A stretch of DNA of 64,000 bases, from assembly GCA_004210455.1 (NCBI GenBank), contig SEFA01000021.1, positions 22,668-86,667 of the forward strand, read 5' to 3'. Positions within the stretch are counted from its first letter, which is position 1; each line of letters opens with the position of its first letter. The notes under the pieces are model-generated. The model ran no database searches and had not been told where the DNA came from. It saw only the letters and a program-made list of their open reading frames with translations. Position numbers and translations under genes: made by a program. Origin of the DNA: Rubrivivax sp. (GTDB lineage Bacteria; Pseudomonadota; Gammaproteobacteria; Burkholderiales; Burkholderiaceae_C). Positions 1-11,703 of this stretch are shown piece after piece.

Positions 1-1174
1 AGACGCGCAGGTCGTCCAGCCAGCCGCTGTCGCGCAGCACCGTCTCTATGGTCTGCAGCGACACGCGCTTGCCTTCGATCTTCACGATGCGATCGGCGCG
101 ACCCAGCAGCTCGAAGCCGTCGGCGGTGAGGCGCACGCGATCGGCGCTCTCGAACCATTCGGCGGGATCGGGCAGGTGGTGCGAGCGGACGCGCAGCGTG
201 CCGGATTCATCGGCCCGCCAATCGATGCCGGGCAGCGCGGTCCACGTCGTCGGCGCGCCGTCGTCGCGCTGGCGCCAGGCCACGCCGCCGGTCTCGCTGC
301 TGCCGTAGACCTCCAGCGGCGCCTGGCCGAAGAGGCGCCGGCAATCGGGCACCGCGTCGTCGGGCAGCGGGCCGCCAGAAGAGAAGATCAGCGCGAGATG
401 ACCGGCCTCGACCCGAGGCGCGCTGTCGGCGGGCGGCAGACGCTTCAGGTGCGCCGGACTGGCGACGACGGCGAAACGCGGGCCCTCGCGCAGCGCGGCG
501 AGCAGGGTCTCGACATAGGGCAGGCGCTCCGCATGCAGGACCCGGCCTGCGGCCAGCGGCCACAGGACGCGGTACAGCAGACCGTAGATGTGCTGGTGGG
601 ACACCAGGCCGAGGATCTCTGCGCCATCCAGGCGCGCACCGAAGGCCTGCTCGAGCGCGTCGACCTCGGCGAAGAGCTCGCGCAGCCGCTTCGGGATCGC
701 ACCCGGTTGGCCGGTGCTGCCGGAGGTGAAGATGACGAGCCGTTCGGCTTCGGCATCGAGCGGCTCGAACGTCCGCTCATCAGGCGCCGTGGCCGCCTCG
801 ATGCGCCGCAGCGCGGCGTCCTCGACAAGACCTGTCACCGTCATCGGTGCGTCGCTGGCGAGCGCGCCCACGCGCCCGCGCAGCGCCTGCAGCGTCGCAG
901 GCTGGAGATCGCCAGGTAGCCAGGCCGTGCCGCCCACGGCCCAGAGACCGAAGAGCGCGGCAGCGAATTCGACGGTGTCCTCGAAATGCATCGCCACGTG
1001 CGGCGCACCGGCCATGCGGTCGCCCGCCGCCATCGACGCGAACGCCGCGCTCCATCGACGCGCCTGGGCGTGGAAGGCGGCTTCATCCACCAACGCGCCC
1101 GCACGGCGGGCGACTGGTCGGCGGGGACTGTCGGGCGCGCTCATCAGCGCGCACAGAGACTTCAGCAGACTCAT
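1..1174 (-). CDS. apeH: Aryl polyene AMP-dependent acyl/aryl ligase, 3' end outside window
   Basis: This is an ANL-superfamily adenylating enzyme. In APE pathways it activates the aromatic starter acid and loads it on the acyl carrier protein. The frame is open from the ATG at 1174 to the window edge, giving about 391 residues. The P-loop-like motif FTSGSTGQPG lies near residues 149-158 and the A5-type motif VYGSSETGG near 289-297. The C-terminal hinge and lysine domain are only partly present (DRIVKIEGK is visible). It starts 12 nt after the COG4648 membrane protein gene. The order CLF-like KS, acyltransferase, ACP, ACP, membrane protein, ligase matches apeC-H of characterised APE clusters. 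Family is secure; the exact substrate is inferred. Confidence 0.85.
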   Translation of the reverse strand, partial: MSLLKSLCALMSAPDSPRRPVARRAGALVDEAAFHAQARRWSAAFASMAAGDRMAGAPHVAMHFEDTVEFAAALFGLWAVGGTAWLPGDLQPATLQALRGRVGALASDAPMTVTGLVEDAALRRIEAATAPDERTFEPLDAEAERLVIFTSGSTGQPGAIPKRLRELFAEVDALEQAFGARLDGAEILGLVSHQHIYGLLYRVLWPLAAGRVLHAERLPYVETLLAALREGPRFAVVASPAHLKRLPPADSAPRVEAGHLALIFSSGGPLPDDAVPDCRRLFGQAPLEVYGSSETGGVAWRQRDDGAPTTWTALPGIDWRADESGTLRVRSHHLPDPAEWFESADRVRLTADGFELLGRADRIVKIEGKRVSLQTIETVLRDSGWLDDLRV

Positions 1175-1186
1175 GGGGAAAGAGGA

Positions 1187-1744
1187 TCAGGCCCGGACCG
1201 CGTCGTGCCGGCGCACCCACAGGCGCACCAGGTACTCGCCGCCCATCAGCAGCCCGATGAGCAGATAGGACACCAGACCGTTGTACAGCGCCCAGACCCG
1301 GTCGTCGGCCCAGAAGGCCGTCGCCAGGGCGGTGCCGCCGTTCATCACGAAGAACCCGCACCAGACCTGCGTGACACGGCGCGTGTAGCGCTGGCCGCGT
1401 TCATCCAGGTCGGGCTCCGTCAGGCGCGCCAGGCGCTCGACGACGGGCGGTCCGTGCCACAGGCTCACGCCGAACAGGCCCAGCAGGCCAGCGTTCACCA
1501 GCACCGGGTAGAGCTTGAGCGGCAGACTTTCGTTCATCAACGCCGCGGCGCCGGCCAGCAGCGCGGCGCCGGCGGCGCTCCACCACCAGAGTCGCGCCTC
1601 CGCGCTGCCTCGGCGCGCGAGCGCGCGCAGCGCGGCCAGCGCCGCCAGCAGCAGCGCGAGATCGCGCGGCTGGGCATGCGCCAGTCCGAGGTACACGAGC
1701 AGGGGATAGGCCGCCGTCAGCAACCACAACGCGGCACGGGCCAT
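1187..1744 (-). CDS. apeG: COG4648-type integral membrane protein of APE cluster
   Basis: A 185-residue hydrophobic protein with about five to six predicted transmembrane stretches. Examples are near residues 4-22, 28-44, 52-68, 78-95, 128-148 and 150-168. It belongs to the poorly characterised COG4648 family that accompanies aryl polyene clusters. No enzymatic motif is visible. It sits 17 nt after an ACP gene and 12 nt before the AMP-ligase gene, so it is part of the operon. A role at the inner membrane in assembling or transferring the aryl-polyene lipid is inference. The acidic EPDLDER loop between the central helices is the main polar segment. Confidence 0.7.
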   Translation of the reverse strand: MARAALWLLTAAYPLLVYLGLAHAQPRDLALLLAALAALRALARRGSAEARLWWWSAAGAALLAGAAALMNESLPLKLYPVLVNAGLLGLFGVSLWHGPPVVERLARLTEPDLDERGQRYTRRVTQVWCGFFVMNGGTALATAFWADDRVWALYNGLVSYLLIGLLMGGEYLVRLWVRRHDAVRA

Positions 1745-1761
1745 GACGACTCCGGTCAGCC

Positions 1762-2025
1762 TCAGGCGCCGGCGGTCTCCGGCGTCTTGATCAGGCCCTG
1801 CAACGCGTCGACGACGTCCTGCAGCGTGCGCACGGCCTTGAAGGCCTCGGGCTGCAGCTTCTTGCCGACCATCGGCTTGAGTTTCACGATCAGGTCGACC
1901 GCGTCGATCGAGTCGATGTCGAGGTCCTCGTACAGGCGAGCCTCGGGGGTGATGCGACCGGCTTCGATGTCGAAGGTCTCGATCAGGATGTCGCGCAGGC
2001 GCGCGAAGATGTCTTCATTCGTCAT
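1762..2025 (-). CDS. apeF: Acyl carrier protein of APE cluster
   Basis: An 87-residue acyl carrier protein. The phosphopantetheine attachment serine lies in DIDSIDAVDL around residues 37-46, at the start of helix 2. It should carry the growing polyene as a thioester after 4'-phosphopantetheinylation. It is the second of two adjacent ACP genes (the other is 2053-2334), as in characterised APE loci. The ATG at 2025 follows a plausible purine-rich site. Family is certain. The division of labour between the two ACPs, and therefore the E/F lettering, is by gene order only. Confidence 0.85.
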   Translation of the reverse strand: MTNEDIFARLRDILIETFDIEAGRITPEARLYEDLDIDSIDAVDLIVKLKPMVGKKLQPEAFKAVRTLQDVVDALQGLIKTPETAGA

Positions 2026-2052
2026 GTCGTAATTGCTCCCTGCGGGCCTGAC

Positions 2053-2334
2053 TCAGGCCGCGACCTTGCCGTGCGCCGCGACGAAGCGGGCCAGCGCGCG
2101 GATGCTGGCGAAATGCTGGCGCGTCTCTTCGGAATCCGCGGCCATGCTCACGCCATATTTCTTCTGCAGGGCCAGACCCAGTTCCAGCGCATCGATCGAA
2201 TCGAGGCCCAGGCCGGTCACGAAGAGCGCGTCCTCGGCGTCGATCTGCTCGGGTGTCAGGTCCTCCAGATTCAAGGCCTCGATCAGTAGCAGTTTGATGT
2301 CACGTTCCAGCGCCTGCATGGCTCCCTCGTTCAT
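2053..2334 (-). CDS. apeE: Acyl carrier protein of APE cluster
   Basis: A 93-residue acyl carrier protein with the carrier motif GLDSIDALEL around residues 42-51. The serine is the phosphopantetheine site. The first 35 nt overlap the 3' end of the acyltransferase gene in another frame, which suggests translational coupling. A second in-frame Met five codons later is a possible alternative start and would shorten the overlap only slightly. Together with the neighbouring ACP it forms the ACP pair typical of type II PKS-like APE systems. Confidence 0.85.
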   Translation of the reverse strand: MNEGAMQALERDIKLLLIEALNLEDLTPEQIDAEDALFVTGLGLDSIDALELGLALQKKYGVSMAADSEETRQHFASIRALARFVAAHGKVAA

Positions 2335-3109
2335 TCGAAAAGTAATCGGTCAGATGGTCCGTCAGCCGCCTGGCCGCCAGCGCGGGTTCGCCGCCGCTGG
2401 CCGCCAGGAACGGCGCCACCGCAATGTCTTCACCCACGCAGAGGTCGAAGTGCAGGCGCCGCGATGCCACCTGCCACCACGGCTGGCCCTTGGTCAGGCC
2501 CAGCGGGGTGCATCGGATGGTCACCGGTGTGATGTCACGGACGGCGCGCGTCGCGATCTGGGCGGCGCCGCGCTGCATGCGCATCGGCTCGCCGGGCCGC
2601 GTTCGCGTACCTTCCGGGAAGATGATCAGATTGCCAGACGCCGCCATGCTGTCCATACAGGATTGCAGCAATTCCGACCCGTAATTGTTGCAGATGTAGG
2701 CTGTTGACCGCACGGGGCCCCTGGTGAAGGGATTGCTCGCCAGCGTGGACTTCACCACGCAGTCAGCGTTTCGCACGAGGGCGATCAAGAACACCACGTC
2801 GATCAACGTCGGGTGGTTCGCCAGGATCAGCAGTCCGCCGCGATGCAGACGTTCGCGATGGCGGATGTCGAAGCTGATCAGCCCCAGCAACCGCATCCAG
2901 CCAATGAACACGCGGAATGTTCGATGGATGGACCAGCGAGCCCAGGCGATGCGACGGTCGCGATCGCGCACGAGGAGGTCCAGCGCCGGGAACCAGAGCA
3001 GCCAGAGGATCAGTCCGCCGAGACCGAAGCTGGTGAAGGCGATCGCCGTCGCGAGCACGCGCCAGGCGCGGCCGACGGTGCGGTCGAGAAGATCGAGCAG
3101 GAGGCCCAT
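2300..3109 (-). CDS. apeD: LPLAT-family acyltransferase (PlsC-like) of APE cluster
   Basis: A 269-residue member of the lysophospholipid/glycerol-phosphate acyltransferase superfamily. A hydrophobic N-terminal anchor spans residues 18-50. The catalytic HX4D motif is NHPTLID near residues 98-104, and the substrate-binding motif FPEGTR is near 164-169. In APE clusters such enzymes are thought to move the polyene or lipid acyl chain at the inner membrane. The gene starts 9 nt after the ketosynthase-like gene and its end overlaps the next ACP gene. Biochemical role is inferred from family and context. Confidence 0.8.
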   Translation of the reverse strand: MGLLLDLLDRTVGRAWRVLATAIAFTSFGLGGLILWLLWFPALDLLVRDRDRRIAWARWSIHRTFRVFIGWMRLLGLISFDIRHRERLHRGGLLILANHPTLIDVVFLIALVRNADCVVKSTLASNPFTRGPVRSTAYICNNYGSELLQSCMDSMAASGNLIIFPEGTRTRPGEPMRMQRGAAQIATRAVRDITPVTIRCTPLGLTKGQPWWQVASRRLHFDLCVGEDIAVAPFLAASGGEPALAARRLTDHLTDYFSNERGSHAGAGT

Positions 3110-3118
3110 GGCATCGGC

Positions 3119-3940
3119 TCAGCGCACGTCCGCGGAACGGGCGGGATGGCGCGACCAGCGCCAGCCGCCGGGCTGGCCGGCGATCAACCGGTCCAGCGAA
3201 ACGGACGCCACGGTGCCGCCAGGCGCATCCGCCGCGGCGAGCAGCGCGAGCACCGGCAGGCTGCCACTCAGCCACGGCGACGATGGCGCTTCGGGTGTCA
3301 GCGCGTCTGCGGTCATCGGCTCGAGCGCAAAGGACGTGGCCCCGTCCTCGGCCGGCGCCAGCACGCAGGCCCACGACATCAGCGCGGGATCGGCGGTGGA
3401 AGGCTCGATCTGGCCGAGCGCCGCGTAGGCGTCGGGCAGCGGCGCATCGACATGCGCGACCAGGACCTGAGCGGCACCGTCGGCCAGCATTCCGAGGGCT
3501 TCGCAGAAGGCTGCTTCCGCGCTGTGTTCGCCGCCGGCGACGGCGAGGTAGTTCTGTCTGTCCTGGCGCGCCATTGAATACAGCGCGCCCGACGCGTTGT
3601 GCACCGACAGGCTGAAGTGGGTGGGAGACAGCGGCTCGCCGCCGGCCAGTTGCTGCAGCAGCGTGAGCGAGCGGGCGATCTCACCCCAGCGCGAGGCGAA
3701 GATCACGGGCATCGTGCCGGCGCCCTCTTCCGGCGTGCCTTGCGCCCACCAGGCGGCCTGCAGCGCCGCGCGGCCCAGCGGATCGATGCGTCGGCGCATC
3801 ATCGCCGGCACTTCGGCGAGCGGCGGCTGGCCCTCGGCCGCGATAGGCGCGGGCGAGGCAAGCCAGGCGCGCCAGCTGTCCCGGGAATCGAGACCCGGGG
3901 CCCAGGCGGCCCAACGAACGACGCGGAAGCGGTGAGTCAT
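3119..3940 (-). CDS. apeC: Beta-ketoacyl synthase-like chain length factor, first APE gene here
   Basis: A 273-residue protein resembling the ketosynthase N-terminal fold used as a chain-length-factor partner of the APE ketosynthase. Residues 1-30 (FRVVRWAAWAPGL) and the block HFSLSVHNASGALYSM near 108-123 fit that family. No obvious nucleophilic cysteine sits in this block, which suits a non-catalytic CLF role. The homologous N-terminus supports the ATG at 3940. That ATG lies only a few bases after the T tract of the atp terminator and has no clear Shine-Dalgarno sequence. Expression must come from readthrough or from a promoter inside the end of atpC. Confidence 0.72.
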   Translation of the reverse strand: MTHRFRVVRWAAWAPGLDSRDSWRAWLASPAPIAAEGQPPLAEVPAMMRRRIDPLGRAALQAAWWAQGTPEEGAGTMPVIFASRWGEIARSLTLLQQLAGGEPLSPTHFSLSVHNASGALYSMARQDRQNYLAVAGGEHSAEAAFCEALGMLADGAAQVLVAHVDAPLPDAYAALGQIEPSTADPALMSWACVLAPAEDGATSFALEPMTADALTPEAPSSPWLSGSLPVLALLAAADAPGGTVASVSLDRLIAGQPGGWRWSRHPARSADVR

Positions 3941-3943
3941 GAT

Positions 3944-3976
3944 GAAGAAAGCCCGCCTCGATGGTGCGAGGCGGGC
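3944..3976 (-). terminator. Intrinsic terminator of the atp operon
   Basis: A perfect 10-bp stem (3951-3960 with 3967-3976, GC-rich, 6-nt loop) is followed on the minus strand by TTTCTTC at 3950-3944. It lies between the atpC stop (4013) and the apeC ATG (3940). Confidence 0.85.
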
Positions 3977-4012
3977 CGCTCGGCGGGGTGGCCGGAGAGG
4001 GTCGGCGTGGGT

Positions 4013-4429
4013 TCAGCGCTTGGCGCGGAACTTCCGCAGGGCCGCGATCTGCGCGGCCATCGCGGCGAATTCGCTTTGCGCCTTGGCGAAGTCGATGTCG
4101 CTCTTGGCGTTCTTCATCGCTTCCTCGGCGGCCTGCTTCGCGGCCTGGGCTCGGGCCTCGTCGAGGTCCTTGCCGCGGATCGCGGTGTCGGCCAGCACGG
4201 TCACGACGCCCGGCTGCACTTCCAGCAGACCGCCGGCGACGAAGACGAATTCCTCGTTGCCGTCAGGACGCTGGATGCGCACCGCGCCCGGCTTGATGCG
4301 GGTGATCAGCGGGGTGTGCTTGGGCAGGATGCCCAGCTCGCCGCCTTCGCCCGGCAGCGCCACGAATTTCGCCTCGCCCGAGAAGATCTGCTCTTCCGCC
4401 GAGACCACGTTCACGTGGAGGGTTGCCAT
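4013..4429 (-). CDS. atpC: F1Fo ATP synthase epsilon subunit
   Basis: A 138-residue epsilon subunit of the F1 central stalk. It couples gamma rotation and can inhibit ATP hydrolysis. The N-terminal beta-sandwich starts [18 protein letters not shown], and a C-terminal helical hairpin rich in Ala and Lys covers about residues 90-138. It is the last gene of the atp operon and is separated from atpD by an unusually long, structured 153-nt spacer. An intrinsic terminator follows 37 nt after the stop. Confidence 0.97.
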   Translation of the reverse strand: MATLHVNVVSAEEQIFSGEAKFVALPGEGGELGILPKHTPLITRIKPGAVRIQRPDGNEEFVFVAGGLLEVQPGVVTVLADTAIRGKDLDEARAQAAKQAAEEAMKNAKSDIDFAKAQSEFAAMAAQIAALRKFRAKR

Positions 4430-4582
4430 TGCGTTTCCTTAGGTTGGCCCGCGGCAGGCCTCGGCCACCGCGGGAAGAAGGTCCAGTGAGCGAGCAGACG
4501 GTGGGCTGGCCAGGCGTCGCGCGGAGCCGGACTTCCTGTCCGGCGAGCACGGCAACGACGCCAGCGCGCCGTCTGCGAAGTC
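4430..4582 (-). other. Structured atpD-atpC intercistronic spacer
   Basis: This 153-nt non-coding gap contains an 8-bp long-range inverted repeat (4494-4501 with 4569-4576). Inside it is a compact hairpin with 7-bp arms (4526-4532 and 4538-4544) and a 5-nt loop. No open frame looks coding. It may act as an mRNA processing or stability element that sets epsilon levels below beta. That role is inference. Confidence 0.4.
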
Positions 4583-6007
<1,425 letters not shown>

Positions 6008-6043
6008 TCAATTCAAATCTGTTGCCTGCGATCGATCGCGAGA

Positions 6044-6919
6044 TCAACCGCTGATGGCGGCGGCGCCGCTGACGATTTCCGACAGTTCCTTCGTGATCGC
6101 GGCCTGGCGGGTCTTGTTGTAGACCAGCTTCAGCTCGCCGATCAGCGTTCCGGCGTTGTCGGTCGCGGCCTTCATGGCCACCATGCGCGCCGATTGCTCG
6201 GACGCCATGTTCTCGGCCACGGCCTGATAGACCAGGGCTTCGGTGTAGCGCACCAGCAGCTCGTTGATCACGGTCGGGGCGTCGGGTTCGTACAGGTAGT
6301 CCCATGCGTGACCCGCGGCATCCGTCTCCAGCGACTCGGCCGTCAGCGGCAGCAACTGCTGCACCACCGGCTCCTGCTTCATCGTGTTGACGAAGCGGGT
6401 GTAGCAGAGATAGACCGCCGACAGCTTGCCGTCCGCATACGCGTCCAGCAGCGTCTTGACCGGGCCGACCAGCTTCTCGAGCTGAGGACTGTCGCCGAGC
6501 TGCGTCGCATGCGCGACGACCTTGGCGCCGATCCGGTTCATGAAACCGAGACCCTTGTTGCCGATCGCCACCACTTCGGACTTCTGACCCGCCGACTCAA
6601 CTTCCTTGAGCTTGCCGGTCGCCGCGCGAAGCAGGTTGGTGTTCAAGCCACCGCACAGACCCTTGTCCGTCGTCACCACGACGAAGCCCACCGACTTGGC
6701 CTCCGGGTTCGCCACCATGAACGGGTGACGGTACTCGGGGTTGGCCTTCGACAGATTGGCGGCGATGTTGCCGACCTTCTCCGCGTAAGGACGGGCCGCG
6801 CGCATCCGATCCTGCGCCTTGCGCATCTTCGAAGCGGCGACCATCTCCATGGCCTTGGTGATCTTCTTGGTGTTTTCGACCGACTTGATCTTGCCGCGAA
6901 TTTCCTTGCCTGCTGCCAT
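6044..6919 (-). CDS. atpG: F1Fo ATP synthase gamma subunit
   Basis: A 291-residue gamma subunit, the rotating shaft of F1. The N-terminal helix ([20 protein letters not shown]) and the C-terminal helix with [18 protein letters not shown] form the family's antiparallel coiled coil. The middle Rossmann-like domain contains [11 protein letters not shown]. It lies between atpA and atpD in the standard order. Confidence 0.98.
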   Translation of the reverse strand: MAAGKEIRGKIKSVENTKKITKAMEMVAASKMRKAQDRMRAARPYAEKVGNIAANLSKANPEYRHPFMVANPEAKSVGFVVVTTDKGLCGGLNTNLLRAATGKLKEVESAGQKSEVVAIGNKGLGFMNRIGAKVVAHATQLGDSPQLEKLVGPVKTLLDAYADGKLSAVYLCYTRFVNTMKQEPVVQQLLPLTAESLETDAAGHAWDYLYEPDAPTVINELLVRYTEALVYQAVAENMASEQSARMVAMKAATDNAGTLIGELKLVYNKTRQAAITKELSEIVSGAAAISG

Positions 6920-6977
6920 GATTTCTCCTGTGAGGGCCGGGTCTTGCCTGACTTCAACGAGACCCGGTCATGGTTGC

Positions 6978-8531
<1,554 letters not shown>

Positions 8532-8622
8532 TGCTTGCTCCCAGCGGCATCCCGCCGAAGCGGGACACCAGGGTGAATCGGGGGGATCTCAGGCAGTCGG
8601 GCCGAAGCCTGAAGCCGAGGCT

Positions 8623-9156
8623 TCAGGCAGTGAGCGCCACTTTCATGCGTTCCAGACGGGCCTTCACCGAGGTGTCCAGCACCTCGTCGCCGACCACCAC
8701 ACGGATACCGCCGATCAGGCCAGGCTCCAGCTCAACCTGCGCTTGCAGCTTGCGGCCGAAACGCTTCTCCAGCGACGCGACCACGTCGGCCAACTGGGCC
8801 GGCTCGATCGGGAAGGCGCTGAAGATGTGCGCATCGGACACGCCGGAAGCGGCGTTGGCCAGTTCGTGGAACTGCTGGACCATCGCCGGCAGCGCCGACA
8901 GGCGGCCGTTGGCGATCACCTCGCGCAGGAAGTTCTGAACGCCGGGCAGCAGCGACTGCTGGCTCGCCGCGGACACCACCTGGAACACCTGCTCGGTGCT
9001 CACCTTGGGGTCCTCGGAGAACTGGCGCAGTTGGCTGTCGCCGGCGACGAGCGCCAGCGCGGCGAGCTGCTCGTTCCAGGTCTTGAGGTCCTGGGAGGAC
9101 GCGACCTGGAACAGCGCTTCGGCGTAGGGACGGGCAATGGTTGCGAGTTCAGCCAT
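8623..9156 (-). CDS. atpH: F1Fo ATP synthase delta subunit
   Basis: A 177-residue delta subunit that links the peripheral stalk to the top of F1. Family features are ARPYAEALF at residues 7-15, the helical N-terminal domain, and the C-terminal segment with [19 protein letters not shown]. It starts 2 nt after the atpF stop, consistent with coupled translation. Confidence 0.97.
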   Translation of the reverse strand: MAELATIARPYAEALFQVASSQDLKTWNEQLAALALVAGDSQLRQFSEDPKVSTEQVFQVVSAASQQSLLPGVQNFLREVIANGRLSALPAMVQQFHELANAASGVSDAHIFSAFPIEPAQLADVVASLEKRFGRKLQAQVELEPGLIGGIRVVVGDEVLDTSVKARLERMKVALTA

Positions 9157-9158
9157 GA

Positions 9159-9629
9159 TTACAGCTCCGTCTTGAGACGGTTCAGCAATTCGGCGTGCAC
9201 GCCGGCGTTGACCTCGCGCTGCAGGATCTGCTCGGCGCCCTTGACGGCCAGCGCGGCGACCTGCTCGCGCAGGGCCTCGCGGGCACGCACCGACTGCTGC
9301 TCGGCTTCCGCCTTGGCAGCGGCGATGATCTTGGCGCCTTCGTCGTCCGCGCGCTTCTTCGCTTCGTCCACGATCGCGGCGCCGCGCTTTTCAGCGTCGG
9401 ACAGCAGCTTGGTGGTTTCGTTGCGGGTCTGCGCCAGTTGCTCGTCGACCTTCTTGTTGGCGTTGGCCAGTTCGGCCTTGGCCTGGTCTGCGGCGGTGAG
9501 GCCGGCGCGGATCTTGTCCGCGCGCTCGTCCAGAGCCTTCACGATCGGTGGCCAGATGAACTTCATCGTGACGAACACGAGAAGTGCAAACGGGATCCAC
9601 TGGATGAAGAGGCTAGCGTTGATATTCAC
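9159..9629 (-). CDS. atpF: F1Fo ATP synthase b subunit
   Basis: A 156-residue b subunit of the peripheral stalk. It has one N-terminal membrane helix (about residues 5-26) followed by a long charged alpha-helical/coiled-coil region rich in Ala, Glu and Lys. The C-terminus binds delta. There is a single atpF gene and no b' paralogue in the operon, as usual for betaproteobacteria. Confidence 0.97.
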   Translation of the reverse strand: MNINASLFIQWIPFALLVFVTMKFIWPPIVKALDERADKIRAGLTAADQAKAELANANKKVDEQLAQTRNETTKLLSDAEKRGAAIVDEAKKRADDEGAKIIAAAKAEAEQQSVRAREALREQVAALAVKGAEQILQREVNAGVHAELLNRLKTEL

Positions 9630-9667
9630 GGCACGATCCTTTCAGACGTGAAAGGGTTCGGGCTCGA

Positions 9668-9955
<288 letters not shown>

Positions 9956-10027
9956 TTAGATAAAGGTGAAAGGGAAAAGGAATCGAGGAATCGAGAAATC
10001 GCGAGAGATCGCGGCTGTCCGTCCGGA

Positions 10028-10897
10028 TCAGTGCGCGTCGTGCGCCTGGCCCAGGTAGATCAGCGTCAGCATCATGAAGATGAAGGCCTGCAGCGTGATC
10101 ACAAGGATGTGGAACAGCGTCCACACCGTGCCCGCCAGGACATGGCCGATGGCCAGGCCGATGCCGGTTCCGGTGAGGGCCCAGCCGCCGCCCATCAGGG
10201 CGATCAGCATGAACACGAGTTCGCCGGCGAACATGTTGCCGAACAGTCGCATGCCATGAGACACCGTCTTGGCGATGAACTCGATGACCTGCATGGCGAA
10301 GTTGAACGGCCACAGCACCGGATGGGCACCGAACGGCGCGGAGATCAGTTCATGGCCCCAGCCGCCGAGGCCCTTGATCTTCACGCTGTAGAAGAACACC
10401 AGCACCAGCACGAAGGTGGACATGCTGAGCGTGGTCGACAGGTCGGCGGTCGGCACGACGCGCTGATAGGCGTGGTGCGGATCGTGGGCGACATAGTTGG
10501 TGAACAGCGTCGGCAGCCAGTCCACCGGCAGCATGTCCATGAAGTTCATGAAGAAGATCCACACGAACACGGTCAGGGCGACCGGGCCGATGACCTTGCG
10601 GCTCTTCTCGTTGTGGATGACCGCCTTGGCCTGGTTGTCGACCATTTCGACCAGGATCTCGATGGCGGCCTGGAAGCGGCCCGGCACGCCGGCATGCGCC
10701 TTGCGTGCGACACGCCAGAGGAGGAACACGGCCAGCAGGCCGAGCACCGTCGAATAGATGAGCGAATCGAAGTTGAAGACGCTGAAGTCGACGATGCCCG
10801 TCTGCTTCACATCTTCGAAGGCGAAATTCTTCTGCCAATGCTGCAAATGGTGGGTGATGTATTCACCCGAAGTCGGCGCGTGCCCTTCTGCTGCCAT
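10028..10897 (-). CDS. atpB: F1Fo ATP synthase a subunit
   Basis: A 289-residue a subunit, the membrane stator that forms the proton half-channels against the c-ring. It has about five to six transmembrane helices. The essential-arginine helix is visible as SHGMRLFGNMFAGEL near residues 213-227. Length and order are standard. It begins 16 nt after atpI. Confidence 0.98.
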   Translation of the reverse strand: MAAEGHAPTSGEYITHHLQHWQKNFAFEDVKQTGIVDFSVFNFDSLIYSTVLGLLAVFLLWRVARKAHAGVPGRFQAAIEILVEMVDNQAKAVIHNEKSRKVIGPVALTVFVWIFFMNFMDMLPVDWLPTLFTNYVAHDPHHAYQRVVPTADLSTTLSMSTFVLVLVFFYSVKIKGLGGWGHELISAPFGAHPVLWPFNFAMQVIEFIAKTVSHGMRLFGNMFAGELVFMLIALMGGGWALTGTGIGLAIGHVLAGTVWTLFHILVITLQAFIFMMLTLIYLGQAHDAH

Positions 10898-10913
10898 GGT
10901 GGTGTTTCCGTCT

Positions 10914-11468
10914 CTATTTTCTGATTCGACCCCGCCGAAGCAGGGCCAGCCAATTTGCCTTCAGGGTCACGACGAGGGTCGAGAGCAATGCCGCCCAACT
11001 CAACGATGCGAAACCCGCGACGACCGCCACCAGGATGGCGACCGCCAGAATGATCTTCACCAGCTCCCAGACCGCGAACGTGAGCATCGGCGTGCCCGCG
11101 TCCCTGGCTGATTGCCGCGTCATGCCCCACGCCATCAGGGCGTTCGGCACGACGACCGAGACGGCACCGAACAGCGCCGACCAGGTTTTGTCGGCCTGCA
11201 GGGACAGCAGTCCCCACAGCGCGACCATGACCGCCCCCGCCGCGGCCTGCCAGGCCAACAAGGACCAGACGGACATCACCGGGAGCCGGGCCCGCAAGTC
11301 CTGCGCTTCTTCTCGCGTCAGGGGCTTGAAAGCCGGTTCGGCAGCCGCATCTCCTTCCATTCCATCGTCCCAGGGATCCTGGCTGGCGGTGCCGCGGTCG
11401 TTCGTCGGAACGGGCCGGGGCGGCTCTGCGGGCGACGCAACCGGTGCGTGCGCTGGATCGGGATTCAC
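10914..11468 (-). CDS. atpI: ATP synthase subunit I (AtpI-like)
   Basis: This small membrane protein at the head of the operon has four hydrophobic helices in the C-terminal 120 residues, as in AtpI, which assists c-ring assembly. Its N-terminus is a low-complexity acidic, Pro/Ala-rich tail. The start is uncertain. The frame is open to an ATG at 11552, but a TATAAT box at 11500-11505 lies inside that extension, so I prefer the GTG at 11468 (184 residues). A shorter start at the MEGDAAAEP methionine is also possible. No candidate has a strong Shine-Dalgarno sequence. Confidence 0.75.
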   Translation of the reverse strand: MNPDPAHAPVASPAEPPRPVPTNDRGTASQDPWDDGMEGDAAAEPAFKPLTREEAQDLRARLPVMSVWSLLAWQAAAGAVMVALWGLLSLQADKTWSALFGAVSVVVPNALMAWGMTRQSARDAGTPMLTFAVWELVKIILAVAILVAVVAGFASLSWAALLSTLVVTLKANWLALLRRGRIRK

Positions 11469-11499
11469 GGCGTCAGGGGGCGAGCTGCAAAACCACGGG

Positions 11500-11505
11500 A
11501 TTATA
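11500..11505 (-). promoter_or_regulatory. Candidate -10 box of the atp operon promoter
   Basis: A perfect TATAAT hexamer reads leftward into atpI. The -35 region is weak (nothing close to TTGACA at 16-18 nt). Transcription would start near 11493, about 25 nt before the GTG at 11468. Confidence 0.5.
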
Positions 11506-11703
11506 GGGGTTCTGGCCTTACAGACCCTTAACAGGCCGTCGCGCTGGCCCATCCCCGCCGACTTGACAGTCTGTGCGATCCACGCCTAGGGCTCTCCCGA
11601 GCCCTGTTCATCGGCTTTCGCATCACTTCCAGCACATGCCCGCGCGCGGTGTGCGCGCAACACCTGGCCCCACCCGTCGCCGGGAATGTCCGCGGGAATG
11701 CCC

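Noticed and set aside
11469..11552. Longer atpI start at ATG 11552
   Set aside because: A TATAAT promoter box lies inside the extension and the extra residues are not AtpI-like.
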